A stretch of DNA of 64,000 nucleotides, taken from NCBI GenBank assembly GCA_963920665.1, contig OY987268.1, positions 2,730,501 through 2,794,500 of the forward strand, given 5' to 3'. The position numbers and the translations under genes are program-made. Source of the DNA: Straminergon stramineum (taxonomy: Eukaryota > Streptophyta > Bryopsida > Hypnales > Calliergonaceae). The notes below the pieces were generated by a model that ran no database searches, was not told the DNA's origin, and saw nothing but the letters and a program-made list of their open reading frames with translations. Of the stretch, positions 38,276-50,845 are shown in pieces; position 1 is the stretch's first letter, and each line of letters begins with the position of its first letter.

Positions 38276-41130
38276 CTGTAGATTTATAAACACGAATATG
38301 GCATACAAATACATGGGGATATAATTCCAAAACAAAAGAAATAATCTTCAATCCTTAGTAAAATGGACAAGTAATCTTGGCACAAATGAAAAATAAACCC
38401 AAAGGGACTTGTATTAAATATGATGGAGTGAGTATATCATGTTAGTTTCATACTTTCAAAATTTCAAACTTAGAAAAGGATTTTGACATATGCTAAATTG
38501 ACATTTGCTAATTGTTTAATTTTGAATTTCTTGACCTTTGTATCTGATTCAAGGTCATTAATTCCAAACTTGAAGTCAATTTTCTTGCATATAATCATCC
38601 TTGATAAATATGAAATTCATGTGTTATCTTTGAGGTTAAAAAGTTGGAGCATAATATAAGATTTGGAGAGGAGGGAATTCATTCATTCTTTTAAGGGGAT
38701 TGAGATCTCTTGTGGAAAAATGTAAAATTTTGCCCTTATTTCGTGGTTGGTTAGTTTTGTATTTCTTGAATTCTTTGGGATAATTGCCAAACTTTTCAAT
38801 TCCAATTTTATTCATTCCATGCCATTTTTCAATTCAATTTATAATTATTTTAAAATTTGTAGTAAATTATATCTTCTAACATCTTCCAGTGGTAAATTAT
38901 GTCCTACTATGTTGTACAAACCACAAATTAAAGCATTCCACATTCAAAGACATAATAAAGCACTATATGAGATCTATAAACCAATCCTATTCCATACTAA
39001 ATCAAAATGCTTCCTCCTCATGAATGTAGAAATTTTTTTATGACAAACCACTAGAACATACAATACCTAATTGGCTACATCCATGCCAAGCATTGAAACA
39101 ACACATAGCACATATTCCTAGCAAAACTATGCCCAAACACACTATGTGTATGTCTATCCTATACAAAAAGTCACCTCCACTTAACTTACCCATCAAATGA
39201 CTATTAAATACAATAAAATTCTACATTCTACATTGATTGTTACTCCCAAGAATCCATCAACCTCAAAACTAATAAATACCAACTACTCATCCATAACATT
39301 ATAAACCTCGATTGGATGACAAAACCTTTGGTAGATATCATTGCTTGTCCTCGAGGACCACATATAAACCATCTATTTCTAAACTAAAAGATAATTTAAC
39401 CTACCATAATTTAGTTAGCAAGCACACTTTAAACAATACTCATAACATTGCTATTAAATATTTAATAGACCTCTCTATAAAAAAAGTTTGAAAATAACCA
39501 AAACTAACATACACACCAACATTATCAACTATTAAATAATGCACTTCACTTCATATCACCATTTCCTTCACAAATTTAAATTTTGAACAATAAATACAAC
39601 CCATAAAACACCAAAACAATAACAAATCACACCATAGCTCAAATAAAATAGCACCTAATTCACTATATATATTACTATTTATAGCCACAACTGCTATCAC
39701 TTTTCTGATTCAAGAATTCACTACAGTGTTGACTAAAGTTGAAAAACCAACAATCAATAAGAGGATTCAAACCTTCAGTTGGACAGTTGAAATTTTCATC
39801 TTACATCATTGATAATCACACCTGATAACAATCTTGACACTACTGGGCACAGTCCGAGGGGTTATGTAGGAAAATTGGAGAATTTCTTGGCTTCTAGAAG
39901 GTGGCTTAGATTTTTCAAATTTTACCTAGAAGTGGGCCTAGAGGGTGTAAATTTTATTGGTTGACATCCCCCATTTCCTAATGGAATTAGGCAATTAGCC
40001 GCCATTTTTGTTTTTCATTTTGTCGCTTTCCTAAATGTCAAAAATGGGGTTGGTTTTGCATTTTGTTGGTGGATTTTTGTTCACTCCCCATTTTTTGGGG
40101 TTAAAGTGTTCTTGTCTTTCACTTCCAATTTTTTTTCTTAGAGTATCCTTGGCAAGAGTTGAACTTGGCAAAGCCCTTACCATCTCAAGGTGAGGATGTA
40201 CCCTTTGGAAAATACAAGAATCCAAAAAGGGTTGAAGTATTGGTTTTCCAATGGCTAATTAGTACTACAAGTCAAGTATCATAAACTCAATATTCTAGAA
40301 GTTTTTCCAAGTCCTGACGGCCAAAAGACAATTGCCTCCAAATTTGTAAACTTAACTATTTGACTTGTTTGGGAATCCCATGTACTTAAGGCTAATTACA
40401 CTAGATGTTGTGAGCAAAGTATAACACACTAAGTATACTACAAAAAAATTTCTCTATACATGTCAAAATAATTTCCTAGAAAGCATGTGCCTGGTCGGCT
40501 ATCTGCCATAAAAAAGGCATGTAAATCGGTAATTTTCCTACATACTCCTAGGATGGACACATGATTGCTGAAGTTTTTTTTCCTACCTAGTCCATTTCCA
40601 AAAATCTCCTTTTTTTTCATTTAGAACCACTTCCTACACTTTTCTACCTTGTTAAGAAATTATCAAAATCAACCGGCTAGCTCATAACTAGATACCAATA
40701 CTCCCTATACATTGCTACCAAAACAACTATGTACTATACACGCATAAAACATTATATACCACTTTACCTCCACCACCAACTTGGACTTTTGCTAGGTAAT
40801 ATAGAGTCTCCCTCCTCACCAAGGTTTGCAATCTTGGTACTACTCATTCTTTTGTTAGGGAGACTATGTGGGACTAACACAAGATGAACAAACTCGTATT
40901 CTGATTTACACCAACCTCAAAAGTAGGTTACACACAAGAGTTTTTTTGAGTGATTTTTTGCTAAAAAGTGATGAATTTTTTGAATAGGGAATATTTGGCA
41001 AAATATTCTTACTTTTCAGCAGATGAAACAGCTAATTTGTTACCAAATATTGGAACCATATCGCTCTATCTTGGATGAATGTACATCATTTTGGATGAGT
41101 AAGTGAGAATTCATCCATAGATTGCAAGTT
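38276..41130. other. AT-rich spacer, about 2.85 kb
   Basis: No gene supported. Short Lys/Asn-rich frames only. The stretch from about 39000 to 39700 is unusually rich in A and C on the + strand (CATAA/ACCA words), without a clear repeat unit. Confidence 0.45.
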
Positions 41131-43684
41131 TCATTCATGAAAATGGATGTAAATAGCTCCATCCTTCCGATGATTCTCGCTTTCTGCACTTCCTAAAATA
41201 AATGAAAAAAACAAACTGGGATAGAGACTTAGAGTTCTTTCTCTCTGTAAATAGCTTCCTCCCCCGCTCCCTCCAGTCAGGGACCTCCCCTGCCCACCGA
41301 ATGCACGCAATAAAAAAACCCGGATCTCCGATTCTCCCCGTCCCTTGCGCTGTTGATTCCCCTGGTGCACGAACTCTGCCAGTCTCCAGCTTTTTCTCCA
41401 GATAGAGTACTGAGTACTGACAAATTTGGTCACTTATGGAACCCGCCAGTGTCGAATTTCCCCTACGTATATAGATCTTGTCAGTCACCGGTTTTATTAT
41501 CTCTTTTTTCAGCACAAATTGAAGAACAGTTAAGTTTACTCGTGTTCCCCCTCCTGCTGCAGCTAGTGTCCGCTCCAAATCTGTCAGTCACTCACCTACT
41601 ACAGTTCAATTTTCCCTAAGTAGAGTCCAAATCTTGTCAGTCCCCCGTGTTTCCACAAGTGACGAAACCTTAATTACAAGACTTGGAGTAAGTGCCGGAC
41701 AGTCCAGGACTAAAGAGAATCTGGTCTCCAGGGCAATCTCGATGAGTGCTGGGACCCGGCTCCGCAACACACTCCCCAACGCAAACCCCAAAATGCTCTC
41801 CAACAAGCGCGATTCGTTCCGCAACAAACTTTACTTCTTCTTGCTCATTGTTCTCAACTCTCAATTCTGGCTATCTTACTGGCATTTCCGTTCTTGATGC
41901 GCGGTCCAGCGACATCGTCAAAGCCCTCCCGGAATCTGGTCGTCAACTGAACTCCTCCCGCGTCTTACATTAATTTCTAGACCCACTTTGCCAATTCCAC
42001 AATCCCTCACTCCAGCCACACTTCCATGCATGCAAAGACCCATGCTAGGCTCCCCCCCGAATAATCCAAGACCCCGTTCGATCAAGCTTAAGTTACACTG
42101 ATTTGTCCTATTAGTGAGGGGCTGAAAATTAGCATCACCTACAGAAATTAGTGTCACCATAAAATTGCAGTTTCGAGGAAATTGCACTTTGTGGTACAAG
42201 ACAGTGAATGATTTCAGTGTATGATTTAAGCCTGCAATGATTCGAAAGACCAACTGGTACACAATACGAGTGTCTGCTAATCAAGTGACAGGTAAATTAG
42301 TGTCACAAGCACTGCTAGGACGAATTAGTGTAACTCAGTTTCTAATACCTGATTAACGTCCAGGTGCAGATGTTAGGGAACCTTGCTAATTTCGATCTCC
42401 GGGGAGCTCAGGACGTACCTTCGGCTTTCAGTTTAATTTGCAGAAGAATCATTCTTTAGGGGGGTCCGTAATTACTTCTTTGTCTTTTCAAATTTGCTAT
42501 TTGGGATCGATGTACGACCGCGTCTAAGTTGACTGGGATTATGAGAGTTATACTCTAATCGAGCATTAATTGAGGTCACTGAGTGGCGTCTAGCTCGTTA
42601 ACTGCTCGGACGGGGCTCGAGACGTAGCTTCGAATTTCAAGAAATATCATTTTCTGGCTTGAGCTTGTTGAAGAGGGGCCGTCTCTATCTATTTAGTAGT
42701 CCATTGCTGGGACAGTCTAGCTTCCATGTGTTATCGATGCTGTGGTGTCCGTTGTCGACCCTGACTGGAGTTCTGCAGAACAGGTGCATGCAGAAACTGG
42801 TTTGATTTGTGAGCGTTTGAGGAGGGATAAACTCGGTGCATCCAGTGGATTAAGGTGGACCATTGCTGAGACTGTGTTGTGGTATCGAGAAACGAGTCGT
42901 TGTAACGTTCTGGTTGTTGTGGGGTTCGTTCGATCCTAGCTGGGGCCCCGCACAGTTGGTGAATTGCAGGAACTGGTTCGATTTGTGTGCGTGTGAGGGA
43001 TCCAGTTGTTTGGCATGGGCTCAATTATACTAGTGTTTACAAGAAGTGGTTTGGTTCGACTTGCATTTAATGTTAGTATCTCGGAGAGGCTTTCCTTCTT
43101 TTGTTGCTTTCATGTTTAGTTTCAACATTCGGTGCACCAAAGTGGATTAAGGTGCAATCGTAGCCGACACATGAAACTGCTCTGGAATGTGTCGATATGT
43201 TCGTTGTTGATTACTGCACGGCCTGGAACACGTGCATGCAGCAATTGGTTTTCAATAAGCGACGGAATTTTCAGAGTTAGCCTAATTGAGCGAGCCTGGG
43301 CTTGAGAATACCTGGATTGTGTAGTTCTAGTAATTCAGAGAGAGTTTCCTTCTTCTACTTTGTTGTTGAGTAGGTTCCTTTCGTTAGTTAATATTCCAGA
43401 ATTCAAAGAGACTGGCACTTTCAGGCGCCTGTCTGGAACCTCAGACACCTCAGACAGGCATAACCGAGACATGAAATGCTCCGAAAATTTATGGTTTACA
43501 GAATTCTCTGTTCGTTGTCGATTGCTGCTCTTGATGAATCAAAAATTGACAGCAAGTTCCGTGTTCCTGTCTCTCCGTCTCTCTGCCCTGCACTCAGAAA
43601 TTCAAGCATCGATTGAAAAGTGACGGAATGTGACTGCGCAGGTGTATATGAGCGTTTGAGAAGAAGGTGAAAGAAAAGGCAGCC
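41131..43684 (+). promoter_or_regulatory. Promoter and leader region of the ent-kaurene oxidase gene, with internal repeats
   Basis: Composition rises to gene-like levels near 41130 and stays so up to the start codon, yet no recognisable protein is present. Overlapping open frames at 41.13-41.9 kb in both directions are composition effects. Two sets of diverged tandem blocks are visible. One is built around 'tttccctamgta..tcttgtcagt' (41455 and 41609). The other has four units containing 'gcatgcag.aactggttygattt..gagcgtttgag' variants (about 42771, 42950, 43216 and 43605). The last unit runs directly into the start codon. An acceptor-like CTGCGCAG at 43633-43640 could end a 5'-UTR intron. Confidence 0.45.
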
Positions 43685-46600
43685 ATGGCGAAACTGCTGG
43701 TTCACCACCTGCGGCAACAATGGGCAGAGGCAATGAAAACCATGCCTCCAGGGTTAACTGCTGCGGCGAAGATCCTGGTGGGGGAGGAGCTTACTGCCGA
43801 CACATTGATCATCTCCCTTGGGCTTGTTTGGATCCTTTTCCTCGTCGCCCGGATTAGCTTTGGAACCAGGAAAAGACTTCCGCCTGGTATGTCCACTCCA
43901 AAGCTTGGTTACACCAAAACTTGATCCTCGGTTGCATTTGCTTGATCCCCTAGTAGAAATTTCCCCACCTTTTGTACCACCATGCAAAAAACGTTGAAAA
44001 CAACAGTCACTAAAAAGAAGTTTCAGAGTTTGACATTAACTCTGTTGGAAATGAAACTCGTTTGGGGGCGGCTGCTTATGCAGCGTTTGGGGTCATTGTC
44101 CTCTGAATGATATGTGAATTTAAGGTAGCCTACGACACTCAGGCGAGATTTTTAGTATTTTGGAGATGCTTTGAATCTTCTACTAGAAAGTTTGGAAGTA
44201 GAATACTATTTATCGATTTCAACTCTGTGCAGTAACTTCAGATTGTGCTATATTCTGCACAGTAGAAACGTAGTCCTCTTGCAAACCCTCTGCATACCAT
44301 GAATGCCAGGGCCTCCTCTCTCTCTTTTCCTTGACAAAGATTATGAGACTAACCATTGACTTCGGAAAATGGAGTTCATAGCTTTGAAGCAATTATGATA
44401 TTTTTACGTCTGTTCGTCGTGTGTGAACATGGGGCTAGATATAAAAATCTACCCCATCTTTGTGGTTTTATTGTTTCTATTTTCTTTTCCCTCAAACGCT
44501 GTGCAGCGAGGAAACAGTTGCTACAAAGACGTGGCTAAATCTTGACTTTAATAGTCACAGAAGGGCATACATACTGAAATGAAGTTCTGTGCCCTTTCAG
44601 CTATTCCGGGGAGGTTACCAGTGCTGGGCAACTTGTTGCAACTGACTGAGAAGAGGCCCTTCCGCACCTTCACAGCGTGGGCTCAGAAGCATGGACCCAT
44701 TTACACCATCCAAGTGGGCAGCATTACGCAACTCGTCATCAACAACGCCGACCTTGCCAAGGAGGTACTGTACTAAACTTGGGTCATACTTGGTAAAATT
44801 GCTGTGTTTTAAAGCTCCAAAATTGTGACATTCGAGTGCTCAGAACTCCCAAAACTGAGATTGGTGTAAATCTGAAGTTCCATTAGAGTGACTAGAGAAG
44901 TGCCGATTTGTCAGTTTTAATAATCATGCAAGAATTCCTCCTTAACAATTAGTGCAAACGCTTTCTTGAAATGACACTAAAAAACAACATTGAATAGGGA
45001 ATTTCGTTAAAATGGCACCATTCCGCCATACGCCATTTTCAGACCATGCGATCTAAAGTGCCATCTAGGACAGGTGTACATTTCATACTACACATTCGGT
45101 GGCAAAGTTGAGGGATGGTGCCATTTTAACGAAATTTCCCGGTTTGGGAATTTCCAACCAACTGGGAGTTTGCATTAGTAATTTGTTTGTACGTTGTGAT
45201 ATTCAGAATCTTGTGAGTATCTTATGTTGATCTCTTATTGCACATTGCTAGCATTGAGTTCGGCGAATAACAACTTTGGGTTTGTGACATGCTCACTTCC
45301 TGCATGGATCATATTTATTAAAGTTCTGTGTTTCTGAACGCCAAAATTGTGCCATTCAAGTGCACAAAGCTCTGTAAAATGGGGACGCTAATAAATCCGA
45401 GGTTCCTTCAAGGTGACTAGAAAAAGTGCCAGTTTTGTCATAATTAGCACCTGTGAAAATTCCTGCAAAACAAAATTGTGCAATCCCAAGCTGAAACATC
45501 ATGAAACAACCAGCATGGGCACGCTGTTTCAACCAACTGGGAGTTCGCACTTGTAATATATGTGACCATTTTTAAGATTATCACATTCTCGTGATTACCT
45601 TACGTCGATCTCCTAATGCACACACGGCTAGTAACAACCGGAGTTTGTGTCGCCCTGAAAAACACTCATTAATTTCGAGTGTTGCGACTGTTGCCTGAAG
45701 TCGATTTGTCCTTGCACTGACTTACAAGAAGCAAGTGACGTGACTAACATTCAAGTGGCGAATGTGTGCAGGTGATGGTGACGAAGTATGCGTCGATATC
45801 GCAGCGGAAGATGCCCCTTGCGTTGCGCGTCTTGACGCGGGAGAAGACGATGGTGGCCATGTCCGATTACGGAGACGAGCATCGCATGCTGAAGAAACAG
45901 CTGATAACCAACTTGCTCGGGCTCAACACGCAGGTACTCACTCCACACATCCGTCTCGTCACTTGAATTCCCTGCAAATATCCATAGCCAAGATACATTT
46001 CGACATGAATTTGGGTGGTGTTTACAGATTAAGAATCGAGACATGCGAGAGACAGCGCTGGTGGGCATGGTGGACGGCGTGCTGGACGAACTGAAGTCTT
46101 ATCCCAAATCTACTGGCATCGTAAACGTCCGCCGTTACGTGGAGCGCGCCCTCTTCCCCTTCGCCATGAACCAGGTGATGCATTCATCCGCTCTCCAGCA
46201 AGCTATGCGTTGCTGGAAGGCAAATTTCCGCAACAGTGGAACACAGCAAAGTGAACTGCACACGATTCACCATTCCGTGCAGTCAGTCTTGTTAATCTCC
46301 TTAATTATGAAACGATAATCACCACTTAAGACCCTCAAATTTTCTCTGTTAGTGAATGTTGTGATTGGCAACGACACGTAAGTGCATCCTGATTCCTTTG
46401 GTACAAAGAATGGACAAATACTCAAGATTCAAGTTTTGGCAAATTCCCACTACAGGGAGAAGCCAATTACAGCCTCGGGTGACCCTGTTGTGCACGCAGT
46501 AATGTACGTTGCAGGGTGAACCGTTTGCAGTGCTCTTTGCCGTGGTCCCCCGCTGTGAAATTTAGCCCAATTTTCTTTTGGGACTGCACTTTTGCTAAGT

Positions 46601-48992
46601 AGTTTTGCATTCCTTCTCCTGCTATGTTCAACGTCCTGTGTTTATGAAGTCTACAGATGTTCGAGTTGACGTTCCAATTGACGCTGAGCTAGAAAGCGAG
46701 GATATTCTCGAACACGACATTCTTCGTGATTCGTGACTGATTCTGTTTCAGGGTCCAATTCTCGAGGTCTGGATCCCACTTATGTGAACATGGCTGCCGA
46801 AGTTTGAAGTGAACTGAAAAGTGGGAGCGATGGATTCGATGTGCAGGTGTGGGGCTACGTTCCCGACAACGTCGAAGTCCCGGAGCTGGGCTCGCGTCTG
46901 TCGACGTGGGAGATTTTCCAGGCGCTGGTGGTGGATCCTCTGCACGCCGTCATCGACGTCGACTGGCGCGACTTCTTCCCGGCGCTCAAGTGGATCCCCA
47001 ACCGCCGCGTCGAGGATCTGGTGCGTGGCGTCGACTTCAAGCGCAACGCCATCATGAAAGCCCTCATCCGGGCGCAACGGCAGCGCCTCGCAAATCTCCA
47101 GGTCTGAAACAAACCATCAGCCCCCCTCCCTCCCAGCAAACATTTCTCTTCAATCCCCCTAGTTCTCATCCCCAGACCTTAAACTCTAACCCTTAAAACT
47201 CTACACCATTTCGTAGAGTTTCAATTCTCGTTGCTGGAAACTCCTGACGCAAATCCATCATGAAGGCACTCATCCGGGCTCAACGCAACGGCAGCGCCTC
47301 GCTCATCTCCAGGTTGCAAACAAACAAACAATCAGCTTCCCTCCCAACAAATATTTCAATTCGAAATTCGAAATTCTCATCCCCAAACCCTAGACCCTAA
47401 ACTATCACGCAAAGCTTCAATTATCGTTGCTGGAAATCTCCTGACGAATATGAGCACCAATCTTGCAGGGCCCGCCGAGATTCTACGCCGACATTTTGCT
47501 TACGGACGCGACGCATTTGACGGAGAAGCAGCTGGAGATGTCGCTGTGGGAGCCCATCATCGAATCCAGCGACACCACGGTCGTCACGTCGGAGTGGGCC
47601 ATGTACGAGCTCGCCAAAAACCCCGACTGCCAGGCGAAGCTGTACCAAGAGATTCAAAACGTGGTGGGCACAGAACGCATGGTGACGGAGGACGACTTGC
47701 CCAAGCTGCCCTACTTGAAGGCCGTAATCAAGGAGACGCTGCGTCAGTACCCGCCCGTGCCGCTTGTGCCCTCGCGCTTGGTGGAGGAAGACATCACGCT
47801 CGGCGGATTCGACGTCCCCAAAGGATACCAGGTAACCCACACAATTCGAGACACAACTAGGATTACAATTTGGGACACTATTTGGGTTGCAATTAGGGAC
47901 ACAATGCACGTTGCAGTGTTTGTTAGTATAATCGTCGTTGCTGTGAGCCTGATTGTGTGATTGACCAGTTAACACTCACAATTCTAGACACAATTTGGGA
48001 CACAATTTGGGACACAATTAGGGTTACCTCTCGGGACACTATGTGGGTCACAATGCGAGACTCAATGCTCGTTGTAGTGTTTTCAAGTGTAATCGTCGCT
48101 ACTGTGAGTTTGGTTGTGTAATTGACCAAGCTCTTTTGGGTTGCAGATTCTCGTGAACTTGTACGCTGTTTCTAAGGACCCCGCTGTGTGGAGCGACCCC
48201 GAGAAATGGGACCCGGAGCGCATGCTTGAAAACGACGACGTCGACATGGGATTCAAAAACTTCAACCTCATGCCCTTCGGTGCCGGGAAGCGAATGTGTG
48301 CCGGCATCACTCAGGTACTTCATCAATCTCTCTGCAATCTCTGTGAATTGCTTCTGGAATTGGTTTCTCCACTCTGCCAGGTACCCAACCTCTGCATTGC
48401 TTCAAACAAAATTTGTGCATTGCTTTCTTCAATCCCTGTGCGTCACATCCTCCGATCTGTGAATCGCATCTTCCAAAATCTGTAAAGTGCATAGCTTTCT
48501 CCAAACTCTGCGGATTGCATAGCATTCGCCGAACTCTGTGAATTACTTCGTCCTACCTCAGTGAATAGCTTGAATTCTTGAATCTACAGTCAATGTCCAG
48601 TGATGATAGAATAGGATACACTAGGAATGGAATTTGGTCACAAAAGGACTTTTTGTCCAATTTCCATTTTGGATTTCTCCCGAGCTCTGTGCATCATATC
48701 CTTCGGTCTTTATGAACTGCTGCTTCGAGCCCTCAGTAGAATGCATTCTCCGATTTCTGTGATGTATACCCAAGAATTCAGAGCACGCAACTGAATCGTT
48801 GATGTTGTGCAGGCGATGCTCATTATCCCAATGAACCTGGCAGCGTTGGTGCAACATTGCGAGTGGCGACTATCCCCTGAAGAGATCGACAACATGAACA
48901 AGGTCATCGAAGACGTCGTCTACTTGACCACACACAAGCTCTCCGCTCTCACTTGCGTTGGCACTCCTCGAGTTTCCAACAGATTACCCTGA
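43685..48992 (+). CDS. ent-kaurene oxidase, cytochrome P450 CYP701 family, 8 exons, 546 aa
   Basis: Exons: 43685-43886, 44601-44764, 45772-45933, 46028-46174, 46847-47101, 47469-47831, 48147-48314 and 48813-48992. The total is 1641 nt and the phases agree. The family's reaction is the three-step oxidation of ent-kaurene to ent-kaurenoic acid on plastid envelope or ER membranes, feeding gibberellin-type diterpenoids. Residues 41-57 form the membrane anchor. After it come the proline hinge RLPPAIPGRLPVLGNLLQL and the KO-typical HGPIYTIQVGS. Further on are DVDWRDFFPALKWIPN and the I-helix IIESSDTTVVTSEWAMYELAKNP (SSDTT at 343-347). Then follow ExxR (E399-R402), DPERM (453-457) and the haem loop FGAGKRMCAG with Cys482. 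Length and all P450 landmarks are complete. The 5' region and introns 2, 5, 6 and 7 carry tandem duplications. Confidence 0.92.
44803..45640. repeat. Tandem duplication within intron 2 of the KO gene
   Basis: The segment beginning 'gtgttttaaagctccaaaattgtgacattc' (about 44803) recurs in diverged form as 'gtgtttctgaacgccaaaattgtgccattc' (about 45320). Both continue to 'ccaaccaactgggagtt' and 'tgttgatctcttattgcacat'/'acgtcgatctcctaatgcaca'. The first copy contains the small hairpin element at 44997-45140; the second does not. Confidence 0.8.
44997..45140. mobile_element. Hairpin MITE in KO intron 2 (144 bp)
   Basis: Its ends are long inverted repeats: GGGAATTTCGTTAAAATGGC on the left and GCCATTTTAACGAAATTTCCC on the right, extending inward to CACCAT. 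The interior also holds 'gccatacgccatttt'-like words. It has no coding content, and the target duplication is not obvious. Confidence 0.8.
47056..47450. repeat. Tandem duplication of the exon 5 end plus intron in the KO gene
   Basis: The last 45 or so bases of exon 5 and about 145 bp of the following intron are repeated from about 47255. 'atcatgaaggcactcatccgggctcaacg' matches the exon end at 47050, and the following 'caaacaatcagc..ccctcccaacaaa' and 'ttctcatccccaaaccctagac' match the intron. The copy has three extra bases ('cgcaacggcag') and ends ATCTCCAG|GTTG, so a donor-like site is retained. Confidence 0.82.
47832..48146. repeat. KO intron 6 tandem repeats
   Basis: The intron has a two-level repeat. 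A short unit of about 15 bp (GGGACACAATTT variants) appears many times. A roughly 155-bp block ending 'agtrtaatcgtcg.tgctgtgag.ytgrttgtgt.attgacca' appears twice. Confidence 0.8.
48315..48812. repeat. KO intron 7 degenerate 28-32 bp repeats
   Basis: Variants of 'ctctgtgaattgcatagctttctccaaa' recur across the intron, near 48335, 48456, 48478, 48507 and 48533, and again as 'ctctgtgcatcatatccttcgg' at 48683. The intron is built largely from this unit. Confidence 0.7.
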
Positions 48993-49500
48993 TGAATTAC
49001 TCATATTTTAGTTTGCTCTTCAATCGATTGAATGTACTTTCAGACCTTGTCCTCGTAGCTAGGAATTGGTGGGATGATGAACGTGACAACAATCAGTTGT
49101 AATTTGAGAGCTAGCTGTAGTGTAGAATAGATGAGCACTGGATAAATTCAGTCTTAGCTCTGAATGACGAGCTAACAGATGTGCACGTTGCATTGAATGT
49201 GACTGATTTGTATTTGTATAGGCAGCACCTTTTTTTTTGGTTTCTCGAAGCATTTCTGTTCAATTTCGTGCACAAAGTTCGCTTGCGAGGTTCGTGTTCG
49301 TGAGATGTTGTGTTGAGTGTGACAATGTGAAGTTTTGTAGCATTAGAAGAAATTCCATAGCCCTGAGACTGCTGGAGAGTTTTGATGACACTCCCTGTGT
49401 TTCTGAAAATGACCCATGTTTCCTTTGTAAAATACATAGGAAACACAGGTCTTTTTCAGAAACACAGGTAGTATAAGTTACTACAACTGAGCCCAGACCT
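48993..49500 (+). other. Probable KO 3' UTR and downstream flank
   Basis: Composition stays gene-like to about 49500. A 75-bp hairpin lies within it (separate entry). No single poly(A) signal is convincing. Confidence 0.45.
49394..49468. repeat. 75-bp hairpin downstream of the KO gene
   Basis: The arms CCTGTGTTTCTGAAAATGACC and GGTCTTTTTCAGAAACACAGG pair, and the pairing continues inward to TTTCCT/AGGAAA, leaving a short loop. It could be a small MITE or an RNA hairpin in the 3' UTR. Confidence 0.8.
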
Positions 49501-50845
49501 TATATTTGCAGGGCACCCTTGCGCTCACCCAATGAATCCCAACCTAAAAATTTTGCCCTTCAATATCACATATTAGCCTAGATTTTGCCTTCAGAATATC
49601 AGCAATTTTTGCCTTCTTCAGGTTCTACTCTATAGAAAACTAAATGACAACATTGAAGGTATAAAATACAACTTTGCTGTAATAAATGTGGTGTAGAATT
49701 CAATACTTCAAACTTCGCTTCAGGATCAAGGACAATAGGAAGAAATTTAAAAAATTGTGAATTTTCTCAAGAATCCATAATTTTTGAACTCCTACCCTAG
49801 CATACTATAACTCTCACAATTTAGCTATAAAATTTATGGCATTTCATATTCTTTGTAACAATGGTCTTGTAAATATAACAACAATATCCAAAGCATCCAA
49901 GCTATTAAAAGTTCTTTTTATAATCTATATAATCCAATCTAGTGGTATTAGACACTGAAAGATTTTTATATAAATGGAAAATTTCTTAATCAACTAAACA
50001 CACTAATATTTGATAATGAATCTCAATAAATTTAGTATAAGTTGATAAATTTTAAGCTTCTAATATTTTATTAACAAACAAACCACATGTATACTAAATT
50101 ATGTGTCCAAAATTCCAAAATTCCAAAATTCCCAATGTTCAGACACATCATCCTTCCATATTTTCACAAGCATTGAAATAATATGATATTGTCCAATTGT
50201 TGTCCATTTTGAATTTCACATTAAAAAAAATCATTATTGAAAAGATAGAATTTATTATAGACTTTAAAAAAATTCATTTCATGATTTCAACATCCATAGA
50301 TTGCATACAAATTTCTAATTTGGTTAGAAAAAATTTGTTCCATTTCACTTACAATTGCCTTCTAATGTTATGTAAAAATGATTCATATAATTGTAAAAAT
50401 TCTTAAAATGAATATTATTAAAAAAAAATTAATGAATATTGAGTACAACATGCATAACTCCAAAGTTCTTTCTAAAACACCATCCATTCTAAGGAACAAA
50501 GACAAAATAAATAAATAAATTTCAATGACTTGGTATTACAAAACAATGCAAGTATTTCTTACAATGTATTACAAAACAATATAAGCATTTCTTCAATCAC
50601 TAACTAACAAAATGGAATCATTTGAATTTTAAAGTAATTGCATTTTTATAAGACAACAAAACATAGAGAAAATTGTTGTAAAAGACCCTCAAGTCATCAC
50701 TATCACCAATGAATATATTCCAATTTTTTAAATGATTTTTAAATTTATTTTTAAATTTATTTAAATTCATAAAGTAATTGTGTTTTCACTATATATCTTA
50801 TAGCAACTAATATATTTTGCAGATTATGCAATGAGAAAGAATAGA
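49501..50845. other. AT-rich spacer
   Basis: No gene supported. A short run of 'ccaaaatt' repeats sits at about 50108-50132. Confidence 0.5.

Noticed and set aside
41131..41900. Overlapping frames of 100-147 codons on both strands
   Set aside because: Frames are open on several strands at once in a higher-GC stretch, the translations share no recognisable motif, and the DNA has internal tandem repeats; this is composition, not coding.
47421..47975. 184-codon minus-strand frame
   Set aside because: It lies opposite exon 6 of the KO gene, and the + strand carries the conserved P450 motifs; it is an antisense shadow.
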